A stretch of 64,000 nt of DNA from Pseudoalteromonas rubra (GTDB lineage: Bacteria; Pseudomonadota; Gammaproteobacteria; Enterobacterales; Alteromonadaceae). A program made the position numbers and the translations under genes. The stretch lies in assembly GCF_005887095.1 (NCBI RefSeq), contig NZ_PNCI01000071.1, positions 1 through 64,000 of the forward strand. The letters are read 5' to 3'. Each line of letters starts with the position of its first letter. The first letter of the stretch is position 1. Below are positions 1-8,902 of this stretch, piece by piece. The notes under the pieces are model-generated. The model did not search any database and was not told where the DNA came from. It worked only from the letters and a program-made list of their open reading frames with translations.

Positions 1-1
1 G

Positions 2-154
2 GTTGGACTTGACCAGTACAATCATCGCTATCTTTATTGTGCCCGGGGGAACTCGCAAACACCGATTCAAAATTTAGAATGGGTGGCTCCTTTAATTTCC
101 CAGATTGTGGGGCTGTCACCCAAAATACTAGAAAAATTGCTCACTGAGCGCTGA
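2..154 (+). CDS. C-terminal end of an unidentified protein (partial)
   Basis: Frame 2 is open from the left edge and stops at TGA 152-154, giving 50 residues of a protein whose N-terminal part lies outside the window. The segment ends in a run with several hydrophobic residues (IVGLSPKILEKLLTER). I do not recognise the family. It lies directly left of several short hairpin repeats, so a REP-associated transposase (RAYT) end is conceivable, but no catalytic motif is visible in this piece. Confidence 0.4.
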   Translation, partial: VGLDQYNHRYLYCARGNSQTPIQNLEWVAPLISQIVGLSPKILEKLLTER

Positions 155-332
155 TGTTGAATGGATGTCTCAGTTAATTCAATCAGCAGCACACTGAAGC
201 GATGATCAAAGTGAAAGTGCTCAATAGAATGACTGGGCTAGGTATGCTTGAATATCAGGGAAACAGCTGAAATCACAGTGTTGCTTGAGCTATCAGGATT
301 TGATCAACAAGGCCAAATCAGCCCCCAAATGA

Positions 333-780
333 AGGACAGTTTTTGGTTGGGTGTCTGTGTTATTTCTCCATATGCGTCTGCGTATTTTTCAGAACAAATC
401 AGGCTGGGTGTCCGTGCTATTCTCGGCCATCAAATTTATAGGGGAGTTACTCAAACCCAACAGACCCAACTGTAGGACAGTTTTTGATTGGGCGTCCGTG
501 GCATTCCCTCCTCGATATTCATTTGCCAGGCAACCATATCGGGTCGCTATCTCGTTCGCTCTACTTCTCGCCAGTTATCTTCGCGCCCCTTGCACCTCTC
601 AACCAGCAACACCGACATCAAGTACGCATTGCACGATCAGCTTAATAAAAACTGGCAGGCTGCCATTTCCAAAAGCAGACCCCAAATTTAGGACAGTTTT
701 TGATTGGGTGTCCGCGCTTCTGTTTGCTAAATCAGACCCCAAAGGACCGTTTTTGATTGGGTGTCCGCGCTATTCGGCGC
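333..780. repeat. Four dispersed copies of a ~30-bp hairpin repeat
   Basis: The unit AGGACAGTTTTTGATTGGG followed by TGTCCGCGCT recurs with small changes at about 333-363, 474-504, 690-720 and 743-773. Fainter partial traces lie near 400-420 and 1804-1818. Each full copy can fold with GGACA pairing to TGTCC around a 13-nt loop. Copies share one orientation but have irregular spacing, so this is not a tandem array. The stretch 155-796 shows no convincing gene; the short ORFs in it run through the repeats. The pattern resembles REP-type palindromes, which is an inference. Confidence 0.7.
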
Positions 781-796
781 TATTCGATGTTATTAC

Positions 797-1464
797 TCAT
801 TTTTCCTGATGTACTTGCTTGTTATGTGCAGTTGCTTCTCGCGCTCGCTGCGCTTTTATCTCTTCGAATCTGCAATAGTATGATTCAATTCCGCTACCAC
901 ATTTCCCATTAAATGGTTTGCCATGTTCGATCAAAATTTTCCGCTCAACGACATCCAAAGGGTCAACGGTTTCATCTGACCAATTAGCAAAATCATTGAT
1001 AACCATGGCAGAGGTCAATTCAATATTTTCAGGCCAGTCGCTATTTAATTTATCGATATAGTAATCAGCTCTACGTAACTCTTGCCGATCTAACAAGACA
1101 TAAAATTTGTGTCGCCAATATTCTTCATTCTCAGCACATATTAATTTATATGTTTCTGTTTGAATTAGTTCTTTTAATGCTAAGTATCTCATTATATGTC
1201 TAGCTGATGTAAGCCAGTTTAATCTACTTGCTTTAGGTGCTTCTTCGGGTCTCCCCTCTGTTAATGTTTCAAACCCCCACGTAAGTGAGTTAACAGCTTG
1301 ATTGAGGATCTCTTTATCCTTTGCAACTTTATCATCTTCTTCTTTTTTAAGTTTGAAGCTCGATAGTTTAAGTAAGCAAGGAAGATTGATACTAGTGTCA
1401 AACCTGAGAATATCGTTTTACAAGTTCCATATTGATATCGATAACTGAACTCCTTTTGGCACAT
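797..1464 (-). pseudogene. Membrane-anchored hypothetical protein split by a -1 frame change
   Basis: Two reading frames join into one plausible 222-residue protein. The ATG at 1464 opens a 41-residue N-terminal part with one membrane segment (about residues 18-34, TIFSGLTLVSIFLAYLN) followed by a basic NLKK. A -1 shift at A AAA AAG (1348-1342) continues without interruption as EEDDKVAKDKEILNQAVNSL and then through the frame ending at 797. The downstream frame stays open above the first ATG at 1192, which argues that 797-1192 is not a separate gene. The soluble part is acidic and helical and I do not recognise it. An AAGGAG lies about 14 nt upstream of the ATG. The frame change is either an indel in a run of six A or programmed slippage. 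Confidence 0.6.
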
Positions 1465-1537
1465 AACAGATAATTAGACTCCTTCTTTTCTACTACACTT
1501 ATTATTAGCCAGCTTTTATGGTTGGAGTCATAAAGTT

Positions 1538-1717
1538 ATGAACAATATTACAGTGACCGATGTTGATTTAGCAAAAGATGTTTTTCAGATTTGCACATTG
1601 GCAAACAACCAAGTGCGTTCACATGCAGAAATGATCCCGAGAGAATTTACACCTTGGATTACTAATCAGTCACCTTCAACCGTCGTATTTGAGGCCTGTG
1701 TACTTTCCAATTGTTGA
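1538..1717 (+). pseudogene. IS110-family transposase, N-terminal fragment
   Basis: The ORF from ATG 1538 to TGA 1715-1717 encodes 59 residues beginning MNNITVTDVDLAKDVFQIC. This matches the start of IS110-family DEDD transposases, where DvDLAKdvf carries the first catalytic Asp, and it also has the later FEAC segment. After FEAC the reading frame breaks and ends, so everything downstream is missing. No continuation is readable up to 1823. It is a different subgroup from the nearly complete IS110 copy at 53374. It marks the region as having received mobile DNA. Confidence 0.75.
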
Positions 1718-1823
1718 AAGTAGTTATCAAAAACCATACATTAGTCGTAAGCCCTTAGCTTGTTTCCCATATTGGGTAGAACTAGAAAAAGATAAAAAAT
1801 GATAGGTGTCCGTGTTTTTTAAT

Positions 1824-2690
1824 TTATACAGGAGGTAATACTTTAATTTGGTACATAAGTACATCATCCAACTCCCCTCTGATCCTATGCCAATCTTCTT
1901 TTGATGTGATATAACAAGTTAGAGAAAATTGTTGACCTACGTGCCTATTTTCCAATTTAAGCGAAATCTTTTTCGAGTTTTTCATTTCTTCACTTACACC
2001 ACGCCACTCAATAGTATAATCTGATTCGTCAAAGCTAGGGTCTACCTCTATTTCTATGGAGAGAATGTCACTTGGCCTAAGGTAATAGTTAGAATCATTC
2101 GAGTGATCGATCAATATCTCTCCTGAAGTAGCTTTAGCTATATTTTCTCGGTAGTAAGTATTTCCAAAGGAGTCTATAACTTTTATTATTAGTGGAACAT
2201 TAAATTCGACCTGCATATTTTCTACTCGATAGAACTCTTTGATAGAGTCGATAACATCATTTGTGTAACAGACAACCTGTTCAGCTTGTCTAGTACTGAT
2301 GGGGTTTGCGTGAGCTAACCTATTTCTAGGATCTGTTAAGCGTTTTAAAAAAGTTCTGGTTACATTCCTTCCATCAGGAAAAGCATTTTTAAAAGGAGCA
2401 TTGAAATGATTTTTAAAAAGTTCTGGATTACAAATTATATCTATTGCATCGTCCAATAAAATAGCGTCTATCTTTCTTGAATATCTAGTTGGCTCTTTTT
2501 TTAATCGCTCTTCAACAGAGTTAGAAATTTTTGTTTTTATTAATCGATTACCCTTTTCATCTTCATATGTAAAAATGTCTCCGTAAACAGGAGTCAACGT
2601 TAAATCAATAAGTCGTCTAAGCCAGTGTTCTAGAGCTTCAAGCTTTTCCTTACAGATATTTCTTATTTCAGAGTCTGAATACTGATGCAT
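1824..2690 (-). CDS. HEPN-domain protein (Swt1/Abi-like), putative defence or stress RNase
   Basis: This 288-residue soluble protein has no signal peptide or membrane segment. An all-helical N-terminal part (about residues 1-160) contains RNRLAH at 122-127, the R-X4-H signature of HEPN ribonuclease domains, preceded by helical segments such as EALEHWLRRLIDLTL. The C-terminal part (about 165-288) reads as beta-rich with no recognised motif. Proteins with HEPN domains often act as RNases in abortive infection or toxin systems, so a role in defence is inferred from the motif and the location in a decayed mobile patch. No obvious antitoxin gene adjoins it. A dispersed repeat shared with 54739-55040 begins 26 bp upstream of the start. 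Confidence 0.6.
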   Translation of the reverse strand: MHQYSDSEIRNICKEKLEALEHWLRRLIDLTLTPVYGDIFTYEDEKGNRLIKTKISNSVEERLKKEPTRYSRKIDAILLDDAIDIICNPELFKNHFNAPFKNAFPDGRNVTRTFLKRLTDPRNRLAHANPISTRQAEQVVCYTNDVIDSIKEFYRVENMQVEFNVPLIIKVIDSFGNTYYRENIAKATSGEILIDHSNDSNYYLRPSDILSIEIEVDPSFDESDYTIEWRGVSEEMKNSKKISLKLENRHVGQQFSLTCYITSKEDWHRIRGELDDVLMYQIKVLPPV

Positions 2691-2715
2691 AATTTCCTAA
2701 ATACTATAGTTTTAT

Positions 2716-2945
2716 ATTAGCGTGAATACCGGTTCAACCCAGTTCCTAAAACCGTACAAACCACAACTAAATTAATTTATTCATAATATGAACAATAACC
2801 TACCACTATTGTACTAGCTACTCAAGCCTAAAAGCTCTGTTAAAGGTTAAAACCGAGCCTTGTTCATAGCGGGACTTAAAAGTCGGACGAAACAAGAAAC
2901 ATGACCAGATAAACAACTACATTCACTTATACCTGTACAAGCGAA
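2716..2945. repeat. Dispersed repeat, copy 1
   Basis: This stretch matches 54739-55040 over long blocks. Shared blocks include GTGAATACCGGTT, AGTTCCTAAAACCGTACA, AATAACCTACCACTATTGTA, CCGAGCCTTGTTCATAGCG and TTATACCTGTA. The interior differs by indels, copy 2 being longer. In both places the repeat begins 10-26 bp upstream of a minus-strand hypothetical gene. No ORF is shared. It could be the end of an integrative element or a mobile promoter region; neither is shown. Confidence 0.75.
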
Positions 2946-2982
2946 CAATACTTAGAAACGGCTCCACCAATCTCCACCCAAC

Positions 2983-3012
2983 AAAAAAGCGCGTTAAAAA
3001 CGCGCTTTTTTT
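2983..3012 (-). terminator. Rho-independent terminator of acnB
   Basis: AAAAAAGCGCGTT and its complement AACGCGCTTTTTT flank a short A-rich loop. Read on the minus strand this is a GC-rich stem ending in a T run, about 20 bp past the acnB stop codon. Confidence 0.9.
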
Positions 3013-3032
3013 AGTCTTTTAATCTGTGAAGA

Positions 3033-5843
3033 TTAAAGTACTTTAACTGGTACCGCTTGCTCTGAACCGAACTTAGTTGTCAGTTCTTCTTCAAGTGGGG
3101 TGAACGCAGTCAGGTCGATGCCTTCAACAGCGGCCTGGTACTCGTCCATAGTTGGGAAACGACCCAGAACAGTGGCAAGTACTACCAGTGGCGTAGAGCC
3201 AAGTAGTGATTCACCTTTCTTCTCGGCTGAATCCGCTACAACACGGCCCTGGAACAGGCGCGTAGAAGTTGCGATTACTGTGTCACCTGGTTCTGCTTTT
3301 TCCTGGTTACCCATACACAGGTTACATCCAGGGCGCTCTAGGTACAGGATGTTTTCGTACTTAGTACGTGCCGCTGTCTTCGGATTTTCATCGTCAAACT
3401 CAAAGCCTGCGTACTTAGCCAGTACTTCCCAGTCGCCTTCTGCTTTTAGCTCATCAACAATGTTGTATGTTGGTGGCGCTACAACCAATGGTGCTTTGAA
3501 CTCGATTGAACCGTTTTGCTTCTCAAGGTTGCGTAGCATCTGTGCGATGATCTGCATGTCGCCTTTGTGCACCATACAAGAACCAACAAAGCCCAGGTCT
3601 ACTGGCTTACCGTCGTAGAAAGACACAGGACGGATCACGTCGTGCGTGTAACGTCTTGATACGTCTTCGTTGTTTACGTCCGGGTCGGCAATCATTGGCT
3701 CAACGATTTCGTCCAGGTTCACCACAACTTCAGCGTAGTACTTAGCGTTGTCATCTGGTGCCAGTGCTGGTTGCTCACCAGACTTGATACCCGCGATACG
3801 CTCGTCCGCAAGGTCAATCAGACCCTGAAGCGTTTTCGCTTCGTTGTCCATGCCCTTGTTGATCATGATCTGGATACGGCTCTTAGCCAGCTCGATTGAC
3901 TTGATCAGCGTTTCGTCGTTAGAGATACAGATTGACGCTTTCGCTTTCATCTCTGCAGTCCAGTCAGTGAAAGTGAACGCCTGGTCAGCCATCAGTGTAC
4001 CAATGTGTACTTCGATGATACGGCCCTGGAATACGTTTTCACCGCCGAATTGCTTCAGCATTTGTGCCTGAGTAGCGTGTACCACATCACGGAAGTCCAT
4101 GTGCTTCGCCATTGCGCCTTTGAAGGTTACCTTCACAGACTCTGGAATTGGCATCGCAGATTCACCGGTCGCCAGCGCCAGCGCCACAGTACCTGAGTCG
4201 GCACCGAATGCGACACCTTTAGACATACGCGTGTGCGAGTCACCACCGATGATGATTGCGCGGTCATCCACAGTAATGTCGTTCAGTACTTTGTGGATTA
4301 CGTCGGTCATTGAGTGGTAAATGCCTTTCGGATCACGTGCTGTGATCAGACCGAACTTGTTCATGAACGCCATCAGCTTAGGAATGTTTGCCTGTGCTTT
4401 TGCATCCCAAACAGACGCAGTGTGACAGCCAGACTGATACGCACCGTCAACCAGCGGAGAAATCGTAGAAGCAGCCATAGCTTCCAGTTCCTGCGCAGTC
4501 ATAGGACCAGTCGTATCCTGAGAACCAACGATGTTTACTTTAACACGTACGTTTGAACCTGCGTGCAGCGACGTCTCAGACGCAACACCGATTGCGTTAC
4601 GGTTAAAGATTTTCTCAACCGCAGTCAGGCCCTGGCCTTCATGCGATACTTCTTTAGAAGGTGCATATACTTCTGGTGCTTCAACACCTAAAGTTTCAGC
4701 CGCAAACGTCTGTAGTTTCTTACCGAATACTACCGCGTAAGAACCACCCGCCTTCATGAACTCCACTTTTTGTGGTGTGAATGAAGATGATACGTCAACC
4801 AGCTCTTTGTCGCCGTTGTATAGTTTCTTCGCTTTGGTGTCGATAGTCAGCAGTGTGCCAGTCGCAACAGAGTATGCTTCTTCCAGTACCGGGTCGCCAT
4901 TTGCATCGGTAACCACTTTGCCGTTTTCGTCGGTTTTCTTCACCCAGTTTTTCAGGTCAAGACCAATACCACCAGTTACATCAACAGTCGTCAGGAAGAT
5001 AGGCGCGATACCATTAGTACCCGCTACAACCGGAGCAATGTTGATGAATGGAACATAAGGGCTTGCCTGGGTACCAGCCCAAAGTGCCACGTTGTTCACA
5101 CCAGACATACGAGATGAACCTACACCCATAGTGCCTTTTTCAGCAATCAGCATCACTTTTGCATTTGGGTGCTTCTTCTGTAGCTCAACAATTTCTTGCT
5201 GTGCTTCAGGGGTGATCATGCATTTACCGTGTAGTTCACGGTCGGCACGTGAGTGTGCCTGGTTACCCGGAGAAAGCAGGTCAGTTGAAATATCACCTTC
5301 ACCGGCAATATAAGTTACAACTTCAATTTTTTCGTCAATATCAGGCAGCTTAGTAAAGAATTCCGCGTTCGCGTAGCTTTCTAAGATGTCTTTTGCAACG
5401 GCATTGCCCGCTTTGAATGCATCTTCTAAACGTGACGTGTCTTCATCGTACAGGAAAACCTGGGTTTTCAATACGTCTGCAGCTTGCTTAGCAATGGCTT
5501 CGTCGTTGCCCAGCGCAAGGTCAAGTAGTACCGCGATAGAAGGACCGCCTTTCATGTGCGAAAGCAGCTCGAATGCAAAGTCAGCCGTGATTTCAGCTAC
5601 AGTCTCTTCGCCCAGGATAATTTCTTTTAGGAATTGTGCTTTCACACCAGCAGCGCTGGTTGTGCCTGGAAGCGTGTTGTAGATGAAGAAGTTCAGTGAA
5701 TCTTCACGGTGCTCATGCCCTGTGTCTTTGATTTGGGCAATAATTTCAGATAGCAAGTCAGCGCTATCGATTGGTTTTGGACTCAATCCAAGTTCCGTTT
5801 TACGGGTTTGGATTTCTTCCATGTACTCATTATACAAACTCAT
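3033..5843 (-). CDS. acnB: Aconitate hydratase B (bifunctional 2-methylisocitrate dehydratase)
   Basis: Interconverts citrate and isocitrate in the TCA cycle through a [4Fe-4S] cluster; AcnB enzymes usually also dehydrate 2-methylisocitrate. An N-terminal HEAT-like helical region (about residues 1-150) precedes the swivelling domain and the catalytic core. Cluster cysteines are visible in GSCMVHKG and in PGCNLCMGN. Other core signatures include IIGGDSHTR and GFVGSCM. I start at ATG 5843 (MSLYNEYMEEIQ), which has GAGG about 7 nt upstream; the longer reading from 5888 has no comparable site. The product is 936 residues, longer than the roughly 865 of the E. coli enzyme. Part of the difference is an insertion around DENGKVVTDANGDPVLEE. 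Confidence 0.95.
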   Translation of the reverse strand: MSLYNEYMEEIQTRKTELGLSPKPIDSADLLSEIIAQIKDTGHEHREDSLNFFIYNTLPGTTSAAGVKAQFLKEIILGEETVAEITADFAFELLSHMKGGPSIAVLLDLALGNDEAIAKQAADVLKTQVFLYDEDTSRLEDAFKAGNAVAKDILESYANAEFFTKLPDIDEKIEVVTYIAGEGDISTDLLSPGNQAHSRADRELHGKCMITPEAQQEIVELQKKHPNAKVMLIAEKGTMGVGSSRMSGVNNVALWAGTQASPYVPFINIAPVVAGTNGIAPIFLTTVDVTGGIGLDLKNWVKKTDENGKVVTDANGDPVLEEAYSVATGTLLTIDTKAKKLYNGDKELVDVSSSFTPQKVEFMKAGGSYAVVFGKKLQTFAAETLGVEAPEVYAPSKEVSHEGQGLTAVEKIFNRNAIGVASETSLHAGSNVRVKVNIVGSQDTTGPMTAQELEAMAASTISPLVDGAYQSGCHTASVWDAKAQANIPKLMAFMNKFGLITARDPKGIYHSMTDVIHKVLNDITVDDRAIIIGGDSHTRMSKGVAFGADSGTVALALATGESAMPIPESVKVTFKGAMAKHMDFRDVVHATQAQMLKQFGGENVFQGRIIEVHIGTLMADQAFTFTDWTAEMKAKASICISNDETLIKSIELAKSRIQIMINKGMDNEAKTLQGLIDLADERIAGIKSGEQPALAPDDNAKYYAEVVVNLDEIVEPMIADPDVNNEDVSRRYTHDVIRPVSFYDGKPVDLGFVGSCMVHKGDMQIIAQMLRNLEKQNGSIEFKAPLVVAPPTYNIVDELKAEGDWEVLAKYAGFEFDDENPKTAARTKYENILYLERPGCNLCMGNQEKAEPGDTVIATSTRLFQGRVVADSAEKKGESLLGSTPLVVLATVLGRFPTMDEYQAAVEGIDLTAFTPLEEELTTKFGSEQAVPVKVL

Positions 5844-6117
5844 ATAAACCTCGTCAGGCAGTAATACGTGTAGATAGAACCGACCCATTCTACCCTACTT
5901 TGCTCTTGCACGTAATCTTTTAACGAAAAAAGCCTGTTTTCGCTCAATTTTTACGCCAATTTAACCACATAGAGCAACATCAGGAAGGATGAAAATTCCG
6001 GTGTCACTTAGCGTCATGGGTAAGGCTTTAAACTCAGGTTGAAAGTGTTAACTTTTGAGATAAAAAAGATGAAAAATACAGCCAGCTAGGCAGCCTGCTT
6101 GCTCCAGGAAGTACAAG

Positions 6118-6156
6118 CAGCTGGCCGGGCGCAATGAAAGCGCCCGAGACCAGCTG
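6118..6156 (-). terminator. Long hairpin after the M14 gene
   Basis: CAGCTGG/CCAGCTG forms an outer stem and CGGGCGC/GCGCCCG an inner stem around TTTCATT. It lies about 8 bp past the stop of the minus-strand gene at 6164. No T run follows, so a Rho-independent terminator is uncertain; it may instead protect the 3' end. The remaining gap up to 5888 shows no gene. Confidence 0.4.
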
Positions 6157-6163
6157 CGATGGA

Positions 6164-7219
6164 TCAGTTGTTGAGTTCAGTGTCGACCGGCTGCTCTTCT
6201 AAATCCAGCTCGTCGATAAACTCACCCAGCTGTTGCTCTACTATGGTGTTGGCATGAGCAAAGTAGGCAATATGAAACACCGCATCGCCTTCATTGACCA
6301 AAGGCAAGGACTGCTGACCGATAATAATGCCGCTGCGTGGTGCCTGGATAGCCACTTCATTGCCACCCAGCGGATTACTGATATAGCCCAGCACCTGCTC
6401 TTTATTAACCCGCTCTCCCAGACCCACCATAGCGCGGATTATGCCGTCAGTATGGGCGCGCACCCAGCTGGTGGAATCGGCAATCACCGGCTCTGGCACC
6501 TTTTTAGCACGCCGACCTTTGAGCACCTTCAGCCGTCTGAGTACGTTTTCAACGCCCTTTAATCCGGCGGCAATGCCCAATGGATCAAAGCGCAGCGCCT
6601 CTCCCGCTTCGTAGGTGATCACCGGGATCCCCAGGTTGCTGGCCTCGCTGCGTAAAGAGCCGTTGCGCAGGGTTGCGTCAATCACCACAGGTGTACCAAA
6701 GGCTTTGGCAATGTCAGCGGTTGCTTCGCACTTCAGATTGGCCCGGATCTGCGGCAAATTTGAGCGATGGATAGCACCTGTATGTAAATCAATAATATGA
6801 GTACATTTGCTGGCAACCCGTTTAAAGAACACATTGGCAACACGCGCTGCCAGTGAGCCCCGCTCTGAACCCGGAAAGCAGCGGTTCAGATCTCGCCTGT
6901 CGGGCAAATAGCGTGACTTATGAATAAAACCAAATACATTCACTACCGGCACAGCAATCAGAGTTCCCCGCAGCGCTTTTGGGTCAACTTTTGCTAAAAG
7001 CTGGCGCACTATCTCTACGCCGTTAAGCTCATCGCCATGAATGGCGGCGCAAACCATCACCACAGGGCCCGCCTCTGCGCCATTGACCACTTCAATGGGA
7101 ATGGTTAATGGAGAATGGGTATAGAGCTTGGCCACCTCCAGCGACAGAGTTTTGCGCTCAGCCACCTCAATGGGTGTATTAAGTAGTGTAAATACCTGGT
7201 TTTTTTTAGCCTTTGCCAC
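6164..7219 (-). CDS. M14-type succinylglutamate desuccinylase/aspartoacylase family protein
   Basis: Zinc-dependent hydrolase fold of the AstE/aspartoacylase branch of M14. Metal-binding His and Glu are visible in IHGDELNG and the third ligand His in DLHTG. The C-terminal third (after about residue 240) is a beta-rich domain containing the segment [15 protein letters not shown], as in this subfamily. I start at GTG 7219 because AAGAGG sits 8-13 nt upstream and the reading overlaps the rimK stop by 14 nt; an ATG further up at 7264 would lie deep inside rimK. It is the third gene of the rimB-rimK-M14 operon. Its substrate is unknown; the context suggests removal or trimming of an amino-acid or peptide adduct linked to RimK activity (inference). 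Confidence 0.85.
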   Translation of the reverse strand: MAKAKKNQVFTLLNTPIEVAERKTLSLEVAKLYTHSPLTIPIEVVNGAEAGPVVMVCAAIHGDELNGVEIVRQLLAKVDPKALRGTLIAVPVVNVFGFIHKSRYLPDRRDLNRCFPGSERGSLAARVANVFFKRVASKCTHIIDLHTGAIHRSNLPQIRANLKCEATADIAKAFGTPVVIDATLRNGSLRSEASNLGIPVITYEAGEALRFDPLGIAAGLKGVENVLRRLKVLKGRRAKKVPEPVIADSTSWVRAHTDGIIRAMVGLGERVNKEQVLGYISNPLGGNEVAIQAPRSGIIIGQQSLPLVNEGDAVFHIAYFAHANTIVEQQLGEFIDELDLEEQPVDTELNN

Positions 7220-8111
7220 GCGTTGCGGTCCTCTTACTGGCTGCATTCTTTTCCATAAACTCAATGATCATACCGGCAATGTCCTTTCCGGTTGCTTTTT
7301 CTATGCCTTCAAGGCCCGGCGACGAGTTTACTTCCATCACCAGTGGCCCACGTTCTGAGCGCAGCAGGTCAACACCGGCAACATTCAGACCCATTGCTTT
7401 AGCCGCTGCAACAGCGGTTTTGCGCTCTTCCGGAGTAATGCGGATCAGGCTGGCACTGCCGCCGCGGTGCAGGTTAGAGCGAAACTCACCTTCCTGCGCC
7501 TGACGTTTCATGGCGGCTATCACCTTATCCCCAATCACAAAGCAGCGAATATCCGCGCCGCCGGCTTCTTTAATGTATTCCTGCACCATGATGTTGGCTT
7601 TCAGGCCCATAAAGGCTTCAATGACACTTTCTGCTGCTTTACGGGTTTCTGCCAGCACCACGCCAATACCCTGAGTGCCTTCGAGCAATTTGATAACCAC
7701 AGGCGCACCGCCGACCATTTCAAGTAAGTCTTTTACATCATCAGGCTTATTGGCAAACCCGGTGATGGGCATACCAACACCTTTACGGGATAACAGCTGT
7801 AATGAGCGCAGCTTATCGCGCGAGCGGGTAATGGCCACCGACTCGTTTAACGGGTAAATGCCCATCATTTCAAACTGGCGTAACACGGCACAGCCATAAA
7901 ACGTGACCGAAGCACCAATGCGCGGTACCACAGCGTCTACATCTATTACCTTTTCGCCTTTGAAATGAATCTCAGGCTCATTGGAGTTAATGTTCATGTA
8001 GCAGCGCAGCACATCCAGCACCACTGGCTCATGGCCGCGCTCCTTTGCCGCTTCTATCAAACGACGGGTCGAGTAAAGGTTTTTATTCCGGGATAGAATG
8101 GCGATTTTCAT
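7206..8111 (-). CDS. rimK: RimK-type ATP-grasp alpha-L-glutamate ligase
   Basis: Adds glutamate residues to the C-terminus of ribosomal protein S6 in the characterised E. coli enzyme and makes poly-alpha-glutamate in vitro. At 301 residues it matches E. coli RimK (300). ATP-grasp features include the early [18 protein letters not shown], the central [14 protein letters not shown] lysine/glycine loop, [13 protein letters not shown] and the metal-binding [14 protein letters not shown] 8111 is chosen because AAGGAATTAAA precedes it and the rimB stop lies 1 bp away; the TTG or ATG options upstream would overlap rimB. It sits between rimB and an M14 hydrolase in the same orientation. Confidence 0.95.
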   Translation of the reverse strand: MKIAILSRNKNLYSTRRLIEAAKERGHEPVVLDVLRCYMNINSNEPEIHFKGEKVIDVDAVVPRIGASVTFYGCAVLRQFEMMGIYPLNESVAITRSRDKLRSLQLLSRKGVGMPITGFANKPDDVKDLLEMVGGAPVVIKLLEGTQGIGVVLAETRKAAESVIEAFMGLKANIMVQEYIKEAGGADIRCFVIGDKVIAAMKRQAQEGEFRSNLHRGGSASLIRITPEERKTAVAAAKAMGLNVAGVDLLRSERGPLVMEVNSSPGLEGIEKATGKDIAGMIIEFMEKNAASKRTATRGKG

Positions 8112-8112
8112 T

Positions 8113-8559
8113 TTAATTCCTTGCTTCAATTCTTTTTTTAGTCAAATACGAGGCTGCGGGGTCTACACAGATCCGCCCCTCCATGGCTGTACGCCCCAGT
8201 AACATTCTAAATTTCATGTTATCCCGGTTAGTCAGCGTGATTTCAATGGGCCAGCTCTCGGTGCCAATGTGCAATGTCGATTGGATCACATAGCGAGATT
8301 CCTGATGGCCACCCGAGTCTGTTACCGTGCGCACGTCCAGTACCGGCGCTTCACAGACCACTTCATAGTCGGTGTCTTTTTGTTTCGGATGCATCCAAAA
8401 ACGCACCCAGGATGCGCCTTCTTTTTCAAACTCTTCTACTTTGAAGGCATGCAAACAAGAGGTTCGGGCGCCGGTATCAACCTTAGCTTTGATCCTGTTT
8501 ATACCCAGCTCAGGCAAAGACAGCCATTCGCGCCATCCAACCTGTATTAAAGTCGACAT
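8113..8559 (-). CDS. rimB: RimB-like retropepsin-type ATP-dependent zinc protease family protein
   Basis: This 148-residue cytoplasmic protein belongs to the COG4067 family linked to rimK. It carries the retropepsin-like motif [13 protein letters not shown] near residue 26 and the second-lobe signature RMLLGRTAM. Homologues adjoining rimK are reported to trim or modulate S6 glutamylation. It is first in the operon, and its stop is 1 bp from the rimK start, so translation is likely coupled. The small protein RimA that accompanies some rim operons was not found here. Confidence 0.85.
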   Translation of the reverse strand: MSTLIQVGWREWLSLPELGINRIKAKVDTGARTSCLHAFKVEEFEKEGASWVRFWMHPKQKDTDYEVVCEAPVLDVRTVTDSGGHQESRYVIQSTLHIGTESWPIEITLTNRDNMKFRMLLGRTAMEGRICVDPAASYLTKKRIEARN

Positions 8560-8782
8560 TTTTGTGCTCCTTAAAAAAGCGCTTTATACCTTGCTCTTAA
8601 ACAATAGACTAACAAAATTTATTTATCCAAAGCAGCAAAGCAATTGATTGAACAATAAAATTTTGATCCACAGTAACAAAGGTGTGGTGACTAAGCCAGC
8701 AAGCCTGACTCTGATTGATACTTTGTAATCTTTTGACGGTCATTTAATACAATGTTACTAAATAAACATAAAAATTTGAGCT

Positions 8783-8797
8783 GTTATAATTTATAAC
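8783..8797. promoter_or_regulatory. Perfect palindrome upstream of the TonB receptor
   Basis: GTTATAA-T-TTATAAC is a perfect 7-1-7 inverted repeat 106 bp upstream of the receptor start, followed directly by a second palindrome, CGAATTCG. This is a candidate operator. It does not fit a clear Fur box. The rest of the 8560-8902 gap is AT-rich with no gene. Confidence 0.4.
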
Positions 8798-8902
8798 GAA
8801 TTCGAATTTCCCATAGAATTATCCACCTTTAGTATTGCCATCCTTTTCGTGGGCCAGACAAAAAAAGCCCGTACAGAAATCAACATATAATCAGGAATGA
8901 CC

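Noticed and set aside
1261-1464. 67-codon ORF as a separate gene
   Set aside because: Its C-terminal end is out of frame; the N-terminal part belongs with the frame ending at 797.
2716-2945. Dispersed repeat as an integron attC site
   Set aside because: It is longer than usual attC sites, precedes rather than follows the minus-strand genes, and no integrase is seen.
3100-5682. Several ORFs opposite acnB (for example 3100-3618, 4756-5058, 5386-5682)
   Set aside because: They are antisense to a well-supported gene and carry no domain or ribosome binding site.
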